A DNA stretch of 64,000 nt from Saccharopolyspora indica (lineage in GTDB: Bacteria > Actinomycetota > Actinomycetes > Mycobacteriales > Pseudonocardiaceae). A model generated the notes under the pieces. The model was not told the DNA's origin, ran no database searches, and worked only from the letters and a program-made list of their open reading frames with translations. Location: positions 496,001 to 560,000 of the forward strand of contig NZ_JAQGLB010000001.1 of the NCBI RefSeq assembly GCF_027853965.1. The letters are read 5' to 3'. This document shows, piece after piece, positions 24,150 to 33,115 of this stretch. The first letter of the stretch is position 1. Every line of letters starts with the position of its first letter. The position numbers were made by a program, and so were the translations under genes.

Positions 24150-26110
24150 CGCGGCGCCCCGCCTTCGGCCGGCCCGTCGGGCTGCACCAGGACCTGGTGC
24201 TGGTGGGAGAAGACTAGTGCGTGCGGGGCCAGTTCGACGCGGTCCACCGGCGCGCCCCGCTGCCCGGTGATCGGATCGGCGGGGAACAGCCGGACCTCGT
24301 CGATCAGCTCGACGCCTTCGACCCGCTGCAGCACGGCGTAGACCTCGCCGAGCTGCACCGGCCGCCCGAACGGCCACCCGGTGCCGTCGATACCGCCGCG
24401 CAGCGGGTTGAGGTAGCCGTAGAGCGCGTCCAGGGTGTCCCGGCGCACCCGGGTCGGGTCCGATCGCCCCGCGCGCATCCGCGCCACCACCGTGATTCCC
24501 TGGTAGAAGGGCGGTTCCACGATCAACCGGGTGCCGAGCAGCCTGCGCTCGTCGAGCCTGGCGGCGATCGTGGCCAGCATCTGCTCCGCCGGGATCAACT
24601 GCTCGAACCGGATCCGGTCGCCGGTGTCGGCCACGGCACCGGGCACCACCAGGACCCGGGCCGCCCCGGGCTCCCCGGCGGGCAGGCAGTGGATCCTGGC
24701 GGCGGCCGGGGCCGCCTGCCGCGCGATCAGCTCGTAGTCCTCGGCCGTGACGGCTCGCTCCTGCACTCGGAGCTGGTGCGGCGCGCGCACTTTCGCCTCC
24801 TCGACGGTCTCCCCGTCGACCCCGCCCGCGGCGGCTTCGCGGTTCTCGACGTCGGTGATGTAGGGGACCGAGCTGCGCAGGACCGAGATCGCGCCGCGCG
24901 CCACGTTGCCCGCCCGGCCGCCGCCGGTGCGGTAGCTGGGCACCCTGATCTGGGCGCCCCGCGCGGGCACCGCGCCGTACCGGCGCAGCGTTCCGTCCGC
25001 GGCGCGAACGGCCGGCGGGAAGCCGAACTCGCCGTTGGCCGGGTCGAGCGTGACGTGCCGGTCGGTGGGGCCGGAATCGCCGAAGTGCTCCACGACCTGC
25101 CAGTCCTCCCAGCCCTCGCCGTCGACGACCTGCACCACCACCGGTTCGCCGTCGGTGAGCACCGGGGCCCGGTCGAGCCGGAACCGCTGTCCCGCCACGC
25201 CAGCGGATTCGCCCAACGGCGCGTCGGTCACGGTCTCGGCGTGCTCGACCGCGGTGATGCCGCCGATCGTGAACGCCTCGGCGACCCGGATGGTCGGCGA
25301 CTCGGAGTAGAAGGGCTGACCCTCCTCCGGGGCGACGACCCGGCAGCGCAGCCAGCCGGCGCGCGCCCCGGCCACCACCGAGGGAGCGTGCCCGGCGGGC
25401 ACGTGCACCACCACTTCGCCGGGCCGGTTGAGCCCACCCGTGGTGTCCTCGAACACCGGGCACTCGGCCCAGCCGACCCCGTCCCACGACTCCCACACCA
25501 GCGGCGGTTGCCGCGGGTCGACACCGATGCCCTCGACCTGGCTGTCCAGCCGCAGCACGACCACGCAGCGGGGGACCGCGTTGCTCAGCCCGAGCAGCAT
25601 CGCGTCGCCGACCGCCGGTTCCGGCTGGAAGCACGGCACGTCCTTGTTCATGTCCAGGTCGTCGGTCCGGTTCGCCTGCTCGCCGGAGGCCGGGATCGTC
25701 ACCAGCGCGGTCAGCTCGCACGGCACGATGGGCAGGTCCTCGGTGGTGGCGAACACGACCGCGTCGCCGGTCTCCGAACGCGCGGTGGCGACCTCGGTCC
25801 CGCGCGGCAGGAGCACCACCTCGGGTTGTGCCGCCGACAGCCAGAACGTCACGTCGGCGCGGGCCGCCGCGGGTGGGAACAGGCGGATTCCCAGCAGTTC
25901 CAGGAAGGCGAGGTAGTTCTTCTCCGGCACCCGGTTCAGCCGGTAGACGAGCTGGTCCACCATGTGCGCGAAGGTCTCGATGAGGGTCACGCCGGGGTCG
26001 GAGACGTTGTGGTCGGTCCACTCCGGGGCGCGCCGCTGCACGTGGCGCTTGGCCTCGTCGACGAGGTCCTGGAACCGGCGGTCGTCCAGGTTCGGCATCG
26101 GCAGTGACAT
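24146..26110 (-). CDS. cis11: Baseplate wedge protein, gpJ/Afp11-like
   Basis: This 654-aa protein opens with MSLPMPNLDDRRFQDLVDEA and VSDPGVTLIETFAHMVDQLV, the signature of 'putative baseplate assembly protein' (gp6/gpJ family, Afp11-like). The middle holds beta-rich domains. The C-terminal third contains VQERAVTAEDYELIARQAAP and PLRGGIDGTGWPFGRPVQLG, again typical of the family. The ATG overlaps the gp25-like stop (ATGA). In the assembled particle, such proteins form wedges linking the hub to the sheath and trigger contraction. Confidence 0.92.
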   Translation of the reverse strand: MSLPMPNLDDRRFQDLVDEAKRHVQRRAPEWTDHNVSDPGVTLIETFAHMVDQLVYRLNRVPEKNYLAFLELLGIRLFPPAAARADVTFWLSAAQPEVVLLPRGTEVATARSETGDAVVFATTEDLPIVPCELTALVTIPASGEQANRTDDLDMNKDVPCFQPEPAVGDAMLLGLSNAVPRCVVVLRLDSQVEGIGVDPRQPPLVWESWDGVGWAECPVFEDTTGGLNRPGEVVVHVPAGHAPSVVAGARAGWLRCRVVAPEEGQPFYSESPTIRVAEAFTIGGITAVEHAETVTDAPLGESAGVAGQRFRLDRAPVLTDGEPVVVQVVDGEGWEDWQVVEHFGDSGPTDRHVTLDPANGEFGFPPAVRAADGTLRRYGAVPARGAQIRVPSYRTGGGRAGNVARGAISVLRSSVPYITDVENREAAAGGVDGETVEEAKVRAPHQLRVQERAVTAEDYELIARQAAPAAARIHCLPAGEPGAARVLVVPGAVADTGDRIRFEQLIPAEQMLATIAARLDERRLLGTRLIVEPPFYQGITVVARMRAGRSDPTRVRRDTLDALYGYLNPLRGGIDGTGWPFGRPVQLGEVYAVLQRVEGVELIDEVRLFPADPITGQRGAPVDRVELAPHALVFSHQHQVLVQPDGPAEGGAPR

Positions 26111-26526
26111 CAGCTCGCGTCTCCCGCCTCACCGCTGCGCGGAATCGTGTAGAAGGGGAACACGAGGTTCCGGGGGTCGTTGGTGGCGCGCAGCGTGTAG
26201 TGCACGTCGATGTAGAGCACGCCTTCTTCGACGCCGTCGAACGCGATCACGACGTCGGACACCTCGATGCGGGGCTCCCAGCGGTGCAGTGCGCTGCGCA
26301 CCTCGTGGGCGATGCGCCCGGCGGTGGCGCCGTCGCTCGGCGCGAACACGTAGTCGTGGATCCCGCAGCCGAATTCGGGGCGCATCGGCCGTTCACCCGG
26401 CGCGGTGCCCAGCACGAGGCGGATCGCCTCCTCGATCTCCTGCTCCCGCTCCACCATGCCGATGCCGCCGGTCGCGTCGACGCGCAGCGGGAAGCCCCAG
26501 CCCCGGCCGATGAACCGGTCGCTCAC
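26110..26526 (-). CDS. cis9: gp25/lysozyme-like baseplate protein
   Basis: This 138-aa protein starts at a GTG that overlaps the PAAR gene's stop codon. FIGRGWGFPLRVDATGGIGM at the start and IEEAIRLVLGTAPGERPMRP with FGCGIHDYVFAPSDG match the GPW/gp25 family. A C-terminal beta segment reads YIDVHYTLRATNDPRNLVFP. gp25-like proteins connect the baseplate to the first sheath ring. The name gp25 lysozyme is historical; no catalytic role is expected. Confidence 0.92.
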   Translation of the reverse strand: MSDRFIGRGWGFPLRVDATGGIGMVEREQEIEEAIRLVLGTAPGERPMRPEFGCGIHDYVFAPSDGATAGRIAHEVRSALHRWEPRIEVSDVVIAFDGVEEGVLYIDVHYTLRATNDPRNLVFPFYTIPRSGEAGDAS

Positions 26527-26840
26527 AACCCGCCTCCGATCTGCACGTTCATCGCGCCGAGGACGACCTGCGCGCCGCAGGTGGTCTTGTCGCCGACGCG
26601 GGCCGCGGGCAGGCCGCCGATGAGCACCGCACCGCGACCTCCCGGCGGCCCGGGCAGCAGCACGTTGCCCGGGCCCAGCACGGCGTGGTGCGGTATCGGG
26701 CACACGTGCAGACTTCCCGTCACCGCGGCGGGTTTGCCGCCGATGAGCACGGTGGCCACCTTCGCGGCGGCAGCGGGCGGTGGGGTGCCGACGGCACCGC
26801 CGTGGGCGGTCTGGTCGCCGATCCGGGCGGCTGGTGGCAT
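26523..26840 (-). CDS. cis10: PAAR-domain spike tip protein
   Basis: This 105-aa protein begins MPPAARIGDQTAHGGAVG and carries typical PAAR repeats: VLIGGKPAAVTGSLHVC, LIGGLPAARVGDKTTCGA and a C-terminal NVQIGGG. Conserved His and Cys residues (TAHGG, HVCPIPHH, TTCGA) should hold a metal at the tip. It caps the VgrG-like spike and is a usual attachment point for cargo. Here no effector domain is fused to it. It lies 33 bases after the VgrG-like gene and overlaps the gp25-like gene. Confidence 0.92.
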   Translation of the reverse strand: MPPAARIGDQTAHGGAVGTPPPAAAAKVATVLIGGKPAAVTGSLHVCPIPHHAVLGPGNVLLPGPPGGRGAVLIGGLPAARVGDKTTCGAQVVLGAMNVQIGGGL

Positions 26841-26873
26841 CGCGGGAGCTCCTCTCTCGGTGGGTATCGGGCG

Positions 26874-28649
26874 CTAGTTGATGTGGACCATGGCGCCCCG
26901 CAAGGTGGCCCTCGCGCCGCCGTCGATCTCCACGCCGGTGCGGCCCTTGACCGACACCGATCGGCCGGACAGGGTGATCTCCCCGGTGCCCGCGTCGAGT
27001 TCGATGCCGCTGGCGGTGAGCTTCACCGAGCTGAGCACCCGCCGCCCGCCCGGGCCGCGCACGCTGATCTCGATGGTGTTCGCCTTCTCGTCGAACCTGA
27101 TGTCCAGCCGCTCGTTCCCGCTGGCCAGGCGGATGCCCGGCGGGCCGGTGGCGGAGTCGATCAGCTCCAGCCGGTGCCCCTTGCGGGAGACCAGCGACCG
27201 CCGGTTGACCTTGCCGCTGGTCCGGTCCACCAGCGGCAGGTCGTGCGGCGACGGGCTGTCCCGGCCGTTGTAGAGCCCGCCGAGCACGTACGGCCGGTCG
27301 AGGCTGCCCTGCTCGAAGCCCACCAGCACCTCGTCGTTGACGTCGGGGCTGAACACCCCGCCGCCGCCCTGTCCGCCCAGCTGCACGGTGCGCACCCAGT
27401 CGGTCACGTAGTCGGGGTCCAGCCAGGGGAACTTCAGCCGCACCTGGCCGCGCTGGCCCCGGCCCTCCTCCTTGATGTCGGTGACGATCCCGGTGGCCAG
27501 ACCGGGGATCCGCGGGCCGCGGGCGGGGGCGCAGGCACCGGTGGCCAGGCCTGCCAGCGACCGGTCCGGGGAGGCGCTGACCAGCACCGTGGTGCGGTAG
27601 CCCTGACCGGGTTCCAGCACGTGGTGCACCGCTGTGGCGGTGTACTTGCCGGAGAAGGCGGTTCCGACGTTGCCCAGGGCGACCGGTGTTCCGGCGCGCA
27701 GCTTCGGATCTCCTTCGGCGACCGCTTCGAACTCCGCGAACCCGGCCCGCATCGATTCGGCCAGCGAGCGCGCCGCCGCGGTCGCCTCGGCCTGCGTGCC
27801 GTACGGCGTGTCGGTGACCAGCAGCTGGGCCTTGCGGCCGAACTTGCGCGTCGCGCTCGACGCGGTCAGACCCGGCCGCACGGTGTTGCTGGCCGCCGGG
27901 GATTCCTTGGCCAGCAGCGGGCTCTTGGTGGCCACGTTCCAGCCGCGCACCTCGACCGAGTCCACCTGGTCGGTGGCGGTGAGCGCGGCGCGCAGCGCCA
28001 TCAGGTTGCGGCCGTACTCCAGCACGAACGGGCTCTTGGCCGCCGAGGTCGTGGGGGCGGGTGCGCCCGCTGCCGGGTCGAGCGCGGCGAAGTCGACGGT
28101 CCCCTTGCCGTCGACGCGCACCACGACCCCGTGCTCCTGGGCCAGGTCCTGGAGGAACTCCCAGTCCGAGACGTTCGCCTGGGACAGCTGCGGGTAGGTG
28201 ATCGGCTTCGCCTTGATGCGGCCGGGGCGCAGCCCGGCGCCCGTCACGACCTTCCGCACGATCGCGGTGGCCGTCATGTTCCGGAACGCCACGACCTTGC
28301 GGCCCCGCATCAGCCGGTGCGCCTTGCTCGTGGCCCGCACCACGGTGAACGAACCGGTGCCGTCGGAGTCCAGCTCCAGCGCGGTGACCTCGCCCGCGAA
28401 GAGCTCCTCCGGCGCCCGGCTCCCGGTGGTGACCACCGAGACCGCCAGCGGGGCGCCGATGGTGATGCCGGTCGCGGTGAGCAGTTCGTGGTCCGGGTCC
28501 CGGAAGGTCAGGGTCGCGGTGTCGGGCAGGCCGACGTTCTCGTCCACCACGCAGCCGGTGAGCTGCTTCTGCCAGGCGGGCGGCAGCGGCCCGCCGGAGG
28601 TCACGACCGGGTCGGCGGCGATGGACCGCCCGGCGCCGTCGCCGCCCAT
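26874..28649 (-). CDS. cis8: VgrG/Afp8-like central spike protein
   Basis: This 591-aa protein has gp27-like hub domains in the first 370 residues (WQKQLTGCVVDENVGLPDTA, NVSDWEFLQDLAQEHGVVVR, which is the family's 'dWefl..la..hG' motif). A gp5-type OB fold around residues 395-475 reads RGQVRLKFPWLDPDYVTDWV, FSPDVNDEVLVGFEQGSL and RPYVLGGLYNGRDSPSP. A C-terminal beta-helix-like part closes the protein (GIELDAGTGEITLSGRSVSV). It forms the trimeric spike on which the PAAR protein sits. Its ATG overlaps the LysM gene stop. Confidence 0.93.
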   Translation of the reverse strand: MGGDGAGRSIAADPVVTSGGPLPPAWQKQLTGCVVDENVGLPDTATLTFRDPDHELLTATGITIGAPLAVSVVTTGSRAPEELFAGEVTALELDSDGTGSFTVVRATSKAHRLMRGRKVVAFRNMTATAIVRKVVTGAGLRPGRIKAKPITYPQLSQANVSDWEFLQDLAQEHGVVVRVDGKGTVDFAALDPAAGAPAPTTSAAKSPFVLEYGRNLMALRAALTATDQVDSVEVRGWNVATKSPLLAKESPAASNTVRPGLTASSATRKFGRKAQLLVTDTPYGTQAEATAAARSLAESMRAGFAEFEAVAEGDPKLRAGTPVALGNVGTAFSGKYTATAVHHVLEPGQGYRTTVLVSASPDRSLAGLATGACAPARGPRIPGLATGIVTDIKEEGRGQRGQVRLKFPWLDPDYVTDWVRTVQLGGQGGGGVFSPDVNDEVLVGFEQGSLDRPYVLGGLYNGRDSPSPHDLPLVDRTSGKVNRRSLVSRKGHRLELIDSATGPPGIRLASGNERLDIRFDEKANTIEISVRGPGGRRVLSSVKLTASGIELDAGTGEITLSGRSVSVKGRTGVEIDGGARATLRGAMVHIN

Positions 28650-29365
28650 CACGCACCGCCCGGCACGTCTTCGAGGGCCGGGACCAGCAGCTCGGTTCCC
28701 GGCGCGAGGACCATCGGGTCGTCGATGTCGTTGGCCTCGGCGATCACCCGCCACTGCCCGGCGTCGCCGTACTCGTTCCAGGCCAGCTGCGGCAGGCTGT
28801 CCCCGGCGACGACCCGGTGCGTGCGGCGGGCGTTGTCCGAGCCCGACGTCGGGTTCTGGCCCGGGGTGTCGGCGCCGGCCTCGTCGATGCTCAGCGAGCA
28901 GGTGGCGCGCAGCGGTTTCCCGTCGACGTCGAACAGCGAGTAGTCGACCGAGAAGCTCGACAGCACCCCGTCGAACGAGGTCGTCTTGGCGGTGCCCCAC
29001 TCCAGCCGGATCCACGGGCTGGCGGGCTTCTTGGCCGCCAGGCTCTTCGGGGTGGGCACGCAGGCCAGCATCAGGTCCTCCACCTTCTTCTCCACCGAGC
29101 CGTCGTGGGTCGCGGTGGCGTCGAGGAACACCTCCAGGGACAGCGAGCGGGGTCCGCTGCCGACGAACTCGGGCAGCGCCGATTCGCTGGCCATCCGGGT
29201 GGGTTTGCGCCGCCACTCGGTGCTCTTGGTCAGCGACAGCCGGTTCGGGTTGAACTGGAACTTGACCCGCTTGATCGTGCCGCCGGGTTTCGCGCCGACC
29301 CGCGCGGGCGGTTCCATGATCAGCAGGGCGGCGCGGGCGAGGTTCTTTCCCGGTGCGGTGGCCAT
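28649..29365 (-). CDS. cis7: LysM-containing baseplate/tube-initiator protein
   Basis: This 238-aa protein, started at the ATG that overlaps the preceding stop, has an N-terminal tube-initiator-like domain (RVKFQFNPNRLSLTKSTEWR; PASPWIRLEWGTAKTTSFDG) and a C-terminal LysM (RTHRVVAGDSLPQLAWNEYG, QWRVIAEANDI, LAPGTELLVPAL). The combination is that of Afp7 and gp53/LysM baseplate proteins. The LysM here probably packs inside the baseplate, as in related particles, rather than binding peptidoglycan. Confidence 0.9.
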   Translation of the reverse strand: MATAPGKNLARAALLIMEPPARVGAKPGGTIKRVKFQFNPNRLSLTKSTEWRRKPTRMASESALPEFVGSGPRSLSLEVFLDATATHDGSVEKKVEDLMLACVPTPKSLAAKKPASPWIRLEWGTAKTTSFDGVLSSFSVDYSLFDVDGKPLRATCSLSIDEAGADTPGQNPTSGSDNARRTHRVVAGDSLPQLAWNEYGDAGQWRVIAEANDIDDPMVLAPGTELLVPALEDVPGGA

Positions 29366-29796
29366 CACGCGGGTTCCAGTCCTTCGTGGGCGATTTCCAG
29401 CGTCTCGACGGCGGCTTCGGCGCTGCCCGGGTCGAACGACGGGCCCTGCCAGCTGACCGGCACGATGCCGAGGACCTGCCACCGGGCGATGGGGGTGAGG
29501 TCCGGTTTCAGCGCGACGATCTCGCCGTTCTTGCGCTCGGCGCGCCGGATGGTCTGCGCCAGCCACCGCGAGATCTTGGTGGTGTCCTTGGTGACCGGCC
29601 GGGTGAGGGTGATGTTGGACCAGGTGATGCGGGTGGGCAGCTGCCAGCTGAAGCCGTTGTTGCCGCCCTCGGCGAACTGCTCGACCTCCACCTGCGCGCC
29701 GAGCCCGCTGCAGGTGTGGAACCTGCCCAGGTCGTCGCCGGCGATGGTCAGCCGGAAGAACACGCTGGATGCGAAGATCTCCTGCGGCACCGACAA
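29365..29796 (-). CDS. cis5: Tail tube protein 2 (Cis5-like)
   Basis: This 143-aa protein matches the tail tube (gp19/Hcp-like) family: MSVPQEIFASSVFFRLTIAG, FHTCSGLGAQVEVEQFAEGG, LPTRITWSNITLTRPVTKDT and WQGPSFDPGSAEAAVETLEI. It differs from the main tube protein in sequence and lies beside the baseplate genes, as in Afp5-type proteins. The likely role is first tube ring at the baseplate. It is preceded by the VQR-repeat gene with a nine-base gap. Confidence 0.9.
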   Translation of the reverse strand: MSVPQEIFASSVFFRLTIAGDDLGRFHTCSGLGAQVEVEQFAEGGNNGFSWQLPTRITWSNITLTRPVTKDTTKISRWLAQTIRRAERKNGEIVALKPDLTPIARWQVLGIVPVSWQGPSFDPGSAEAAVETLEIAHEGLEPA

Positions 29797-29805
29797 CTCT
29801 CCTTC

Positions 29806-32517
29806 CTAGCGGCGGCGGTCGTGCAGCCGCCCGATCCGTTCCCTGCCGTGCCGGAACTCGGCGCGCAGCAGTCGCCCGACGGGCTCGATCAGCCGCCGGG
29901 CAAGCTCCTCGACGTCGGGTTCACCTGCGTTGCCCGGCTGCTGGGCCGGGGCCGGTTGCGCGTCCCGCTGGACGACGGTGACCGGCACTCCGGCGGGGAT
30001 TCCCGGAACCTGGATGTCCGGCTGCCCGCTCGGCCGGTCGGCGGCCGCTGCCGCGCGTTGCACGGTCGGCACCGGGGGCGCTGGTGTGCTGGTCACGTGA
30101 GGTTCCGGGGTCGGCCTGCTCACCGGAGGGACGTCCAGCGGCTGCGTCGGGGGAGGCGTTGACAGGTGCGCCCGTTGCACTTCCGCCGGGCTGCGTTGCG
30201 CGGGTCTGATCGCGCTCGCGGGTGGCGGCGCGCCCCGCAACTGTGCCACTGGCGGGGCTTGGCGGACGGCTGCGGGGGCGGGGTCTCGAACGGTCCTGGT
30301 GGTGAGCTGGCGTGCTCCCAGCAGCGGCCGGACCCGCTGAACGTGCGACGTCGGCGCGGCATCGTCCGACTGAGCTCGGCGCTGGACCGCGGTCGTCGCG
30401 GGCTGTTCCCGGCGAGCTGATCGGATGCTCTCCCGAGGCGCGATGCCGTCGGCCGTCCGCTGGATCGACGGCATCGGAAGCGGATCAGGCGACTCGCTCG
30501 TTGTCCTGGACAGCTCAGCGCTGCCTCCGCTCGAGAGCGGTGTCCGCCGCACATCAGCGGTGCCCTGGATCGGCGAGTCCCCGGACGCGGGTGTTCGCGC
30601 ACCAGGTGTCGTCAGCGGCGAGCGCTCCTGACCCCGGGCGCTGCTCGACGGCTCCGGATGCCGTGCACCACGCGGGTGGGAATGCCGCTGCACTGCTGGG
30701 AGTTCGACGTCCGGTGACGCAGTCGCACTGCGCGTGTGATCCGGAACCTGCTGAAGGACAGGACGTTCGAGTTCGGGAGCAGGACTTGGCTCGGCATCCC
30801 GTGATTCGGGTGTGCGGCGCGGCTGCTCCGAGCTCGTCGGGGCTCCGGGTTCGGTGGGCACCATCCGCTGGACCATCGGATGGTGCAGGTCAGGCAGCAC
30901 GGGTTCGTCACGGTGGACTTCTGGAGCGGTCGAAGGACCTCCGGCGCCGGGAAGGTGCGTTCGGCGATCCGTGGAGCTTTCCGCGGACACCACCGGGTTC
31001 CCGGAACGGGGGAGCGGACTGCGCTGCACCACCGGGTGTCGCGTCTCGGGCAGCACGGGCTCGTCCAGGTGGACCTCTGGAACCGCTGAGGTGGCTCCAG
31101 AACCCGGAAGCGGTCTTGCCGAGCCGCCTGAACGCGCCGCCGGATTCCCGGATTCGGAGTGGAGCACGCGCTGGACGACTGCTTCCGGCGCTGAAGCCGG
31201 ATGGTCGGGAGATGCTCGTCGTACGACCGGGCGCGCGACCTCGGGACTCGACGGGGCTTCGCCATCCGTGGCCGCCATCGATCGGCCGGTTTCGGGTTCT
31301 GCCGCTCCTGGCACCGGATCGGCGGAGCCGGGGAGGAGAGCGCGCTGCACCTCGGGACGGTCCGCTTCCCGAGCCGCGGAGTGCTGCCCGGGATCCGGAG
31401 TGCCCGGCAGATCCGGGTTCTCGCGCACCTGCTGCCCGGCTGATGGCTGCGCGCTGGGGGAGTCGGGGGCGCCGCGCGAAAGCCGTTGCACGGCCATCCC
31501 GGATTCCGCACTCGGACTGCTGTCCCGCACTGTCGTCCGATCCGGGGCAGCGGAGACAGGTGGTTCTGCCGCCGCCGACGACGAGCGCTGCACCGCGGGA
31601 GGAGCCCCCAGCAGCGGCGCGGGCTCGGGTGAATCCGGCGAACTCCCGGTGCTGACCGCGATCGCGGACTTCGGGAGCTCCGGGATCGGCGCACCGATGC
31701 CCAGCCGGGGAGCGGTTTCCGACGGTGGCCCACCGCTCGTCCGCTCCAGCACCGGATCGACCTTCCGCTGCACCACCGCAGGCGCGCTGGCCTGCACCTC
31801 AGGTGGCGCCGCGCCGCTCGTCAACGGCATGTCATCGGCCGGATGGCCGGAAGGAAGCACGACGGCAGTGGCGGGAAGACCGAGCAGCGGCTCACCAGGC
31901 GCAGGATTCCGCACGGGCTCGGCACTCCGCGCCTGGCGCTGCACTGCCTGCGGAGACGATGCGTCCAGCCGGGATTCCTGCGGATCGGCGCCGGGAAGCG
32001 GGCTGCTCACGGTCGGCTGCGAAGCGCCCGGCTCATCGCTGGGTCGCTGGCGCACCACGGGCACGGTCCGGACCGCGGGTGGCTTGGCGGACCGCGCGAC
32101 GGTCAACGGCGGTGACAGCCGCCGGGGCTGCACGACCGGGACGAGATCCCGCTTCTCGGCGGGCTCACCAGAGTCGGCGGGCTCTTCACGGCGATGCCGC
32201 ACCGGCAGGTCCCCGCTCACCGAACGCTGGACCGGCATCCCGACCGGCCGGATCAGCCCGTGCAGGACACCGGCCGGTGCGCCGGGGTCGAGGCGGTGCC
32301 CGAGACCGGTCAGCACGCCGTGATCGCGGAACGAGACCACCGAGCTGCGGAACCGCCCGGCCCCGGTCACGTCGCAGGACGCGCGCTGCACCACCGAGGG
32401 ATCCCGGGCCACCCGGCGCCATCCGCCGTCCCAGTCGGGCACGGCGGCTTCCGGGACCGGCGGCGGGCTGTCGTCGCGCCTGCGGCGGAACAGGTCCAGC
32501 AGTCCCAACCGGTTCAC
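29806..32517 (-). CDS. Disordered Pro/Ser/Arg-rich protein with VQR repeats
   Basis: This is a 903-aa protein. GTG start after AGGGGGG, overlapping the stop of the tiny upstream gene. The N-terminus (RLGLLDLFRRRRDDSPPPVP) precedes a short ordered stretch around residues 30-120. Most of the protein is low complexity (Pro, Ser, Ala, Arg) with 16 copies of Val-Gln-Arg spaced about 20-90 residues, for example PAVVQRKVDP, PPAVQRSSS and HPVVQRSPL. A 35-residue unit with VHLDEPVLPETRHPVVQR is near-duplicated (VHRDEPVLPDLHHPMVQR). The C-terminus is a conserved-looking helix (VEELARRLIEPVGRLLRAEF). No known domain was recognised. By position in the operon it could be a tape-measure substitute, scaffold or cargo adaptor. 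Confidence 0.85.
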   Translation of the reverse strand: MNRLGLLDLFRRRRDDSPPPVPEAAVPDWDGGWRRVARDPSVVQRASCDVTGAGRFRSSVVSFRDHGVLTGLGHRLDPGAPAGVLHGLIRPVGMPVQRSVSGDLPVRHRREEPADSGEPAEKRDLVPVVQPRRLSPPLTVARSAKPPAVRTVPVVRQRPSDEPGASQPTVSSPLPGADPQESRLDASSPQAVQRQARSAEPVRNPAPGEPLLGLPATAVVLPSGHPADDMPLTSGAAPPEVQASAPAVVQRKVDPVLERTSGGPPSETAPRLGIGAPIPELPKSAIAVSTGSSPDSPEPAPLLGAPPAVQRSSSAAAEPPVSAAPDRTTVRDSSPSAESGMAVQRLSRGAPDSPSAQPSAGQQVRENPDLPGTPDPGQHSAAREADRPEVQRALLPGSADPVPGAAEPETGRSMAATDGEAPSSPEVARPVVRRASPDHPASAPEAVVQRVLHSESGNPAARSGGSARPLPGSGATSAVPEVHLDEPVLPETRHPVVQRSPLPRSGNPVVSAESSTDRRTHLPGAGGPSTAPEVHRDEPVLPDLHHPMVQRMVPTEPGAPTSSEQPRRTPESRDAEPSPAPELERPVLQQVPDHTRSATASPDVELPAVQRHSHPRGARHPEPSSSARGQERSPLTTPGARTPASGDSPIQGTADVRRTPLSSGGSAELSRTTSESPDPLPMPSIQRTADGIAPRESIRSARREQPATTAVQRRAQSDDAAPTSHVQRVRPLLGARQLTTRTVRDPAPAAVRQAPPVAQLRGAPPPASAIRPAQRSPAEVQRAHLSTPPPTQPLDVPPVSRPTPEPHVTSTPAPPVPTVQRAAAAADRPSGQPDIQVPGIPAGVPVTVVQRDAQPAPAQQPGNAGEPDVEELARRLIEPVGRLLRAEFRHGRERIGRLHDRRR

Positions 32518-32672
32518 CCCCCTTCGTTCACCCGGGTGTTGAGCTGCGCGATCTCGCGCACCCAGCGCCGGCGTTCGCGGTGGTCCAGGTCCAGGATCTC
32601 CTCGCGCGTCCAGTGGAAGTGGTAGGCGATGTACGCGACCTCCTCGTGCAACCGGTCGGCCGCGTACGTCAC
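32514..32672 (-). CDS. Tiny DUF6760-like eCIS protein
   Basis: A 52-aa reading frame lies in a 150-base slot between the 148-aa protein and the VQR-repeat gene. Its start GTG overlaps the stop before it (GTGA) and its stop overlaps the next start (GTGA). The peptide begins VTYAADRLHEEVAYIAYHFH and continues WTREEILDLDHRERRRWVRE. I recognise this pattern from small proteins annotated DUF6760 in Streptomyces contractile injection clusters. The function is unknown; it may be a gpFI/tape-measure chaperone, since phage tail loci have small helical proteins at this place. No other frame covers the slot convincingly. Confidence 0.8.
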   Translation of the reverse strand: MTYAADRLHEEVAYIAYHFHWTREEILDLDHRERRRWVREIAQLNTRVNEGG

Positions 32673-33115
32673 GATTCCCCCAGGCGCCCACCCGCCAGGT
32701 CCACCTCGAAAGCGGTGTCGCAGGACGGGCAGGTGACCCCGGCCCTGGTGTGCCCCTCGCTGTTGATCCGCCGGTAGAAGTCCTGCAGGAACGCCACGTC
32801 GGTGGCGTACATGTTCTCCACCACGCCCGCGTGCACGTCGGTGATCTCGCCCAGCCCGGTGATCACCTGGCTGAGCAGCACCACGCTCAGGTAGGCCGGG
32901 TTCTCCTTGACCCGCAGGTCGATCTGCGGCCGGAGCTCGTCCTTCGCGGTCGCCAGCCGCATCCGGCCGCGGCGGTGCAGCGTGCCGTCGGTGTGCACGT
33001 AGCCGCGCGGCAGCTCGAACTCGAACTCGTCGTGCTGGGCGGGCGCGGCCCTCGCCTGCCGGTTCTTGCCCGCGACCTCGTCGAGCTCGCCGAGCGAGGA
33101 GATGCGTCGCCTCAT
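32669..33115 (-). CDS. Conserved eCIS tail-assembly protein with zinc-finger-like CxxC
   Basis: This is a 148-aa protein: helical N-terminus (MRRRISSLGELDEVAGKNRQ), FEFELPRGYVHTDGTLHRRG, QVITGLGEITDVHAGVVENM and a C-terminal GVTCPSCDTAFEVDLAGG. A gene of this type follows the main tube gene in actinobacterial and cyanobacterial injection clusters and resembles the tail-assembly chaperone family of phages. It overlaps the tube stop by an ATGA and the next start by GTGA. Role in particle assembly is an inference from position. Confidence 0.85.
   Translation of the reverse strand: MRRRISSLGELDEVAGKNRQARAAPAQHDEFEFELPRGYVHTDGTLHRRGRMRLATAKDELRPQIDLRVKENPAYLSVVLLSQVITGLGEITDVHAGVVENMYATDVAFLQDFYRRINSEGHTRAGVTCPSCDTAFEVDLAGGRLGES

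Noticed and set aside
23589..26132. Single 847-codon frame over the gpI and gpJ genes
   Set aside because: Only its last 186 codons resemble a protein family. The rest is out of phase with the gpJ-like gene, which has strong motifs.
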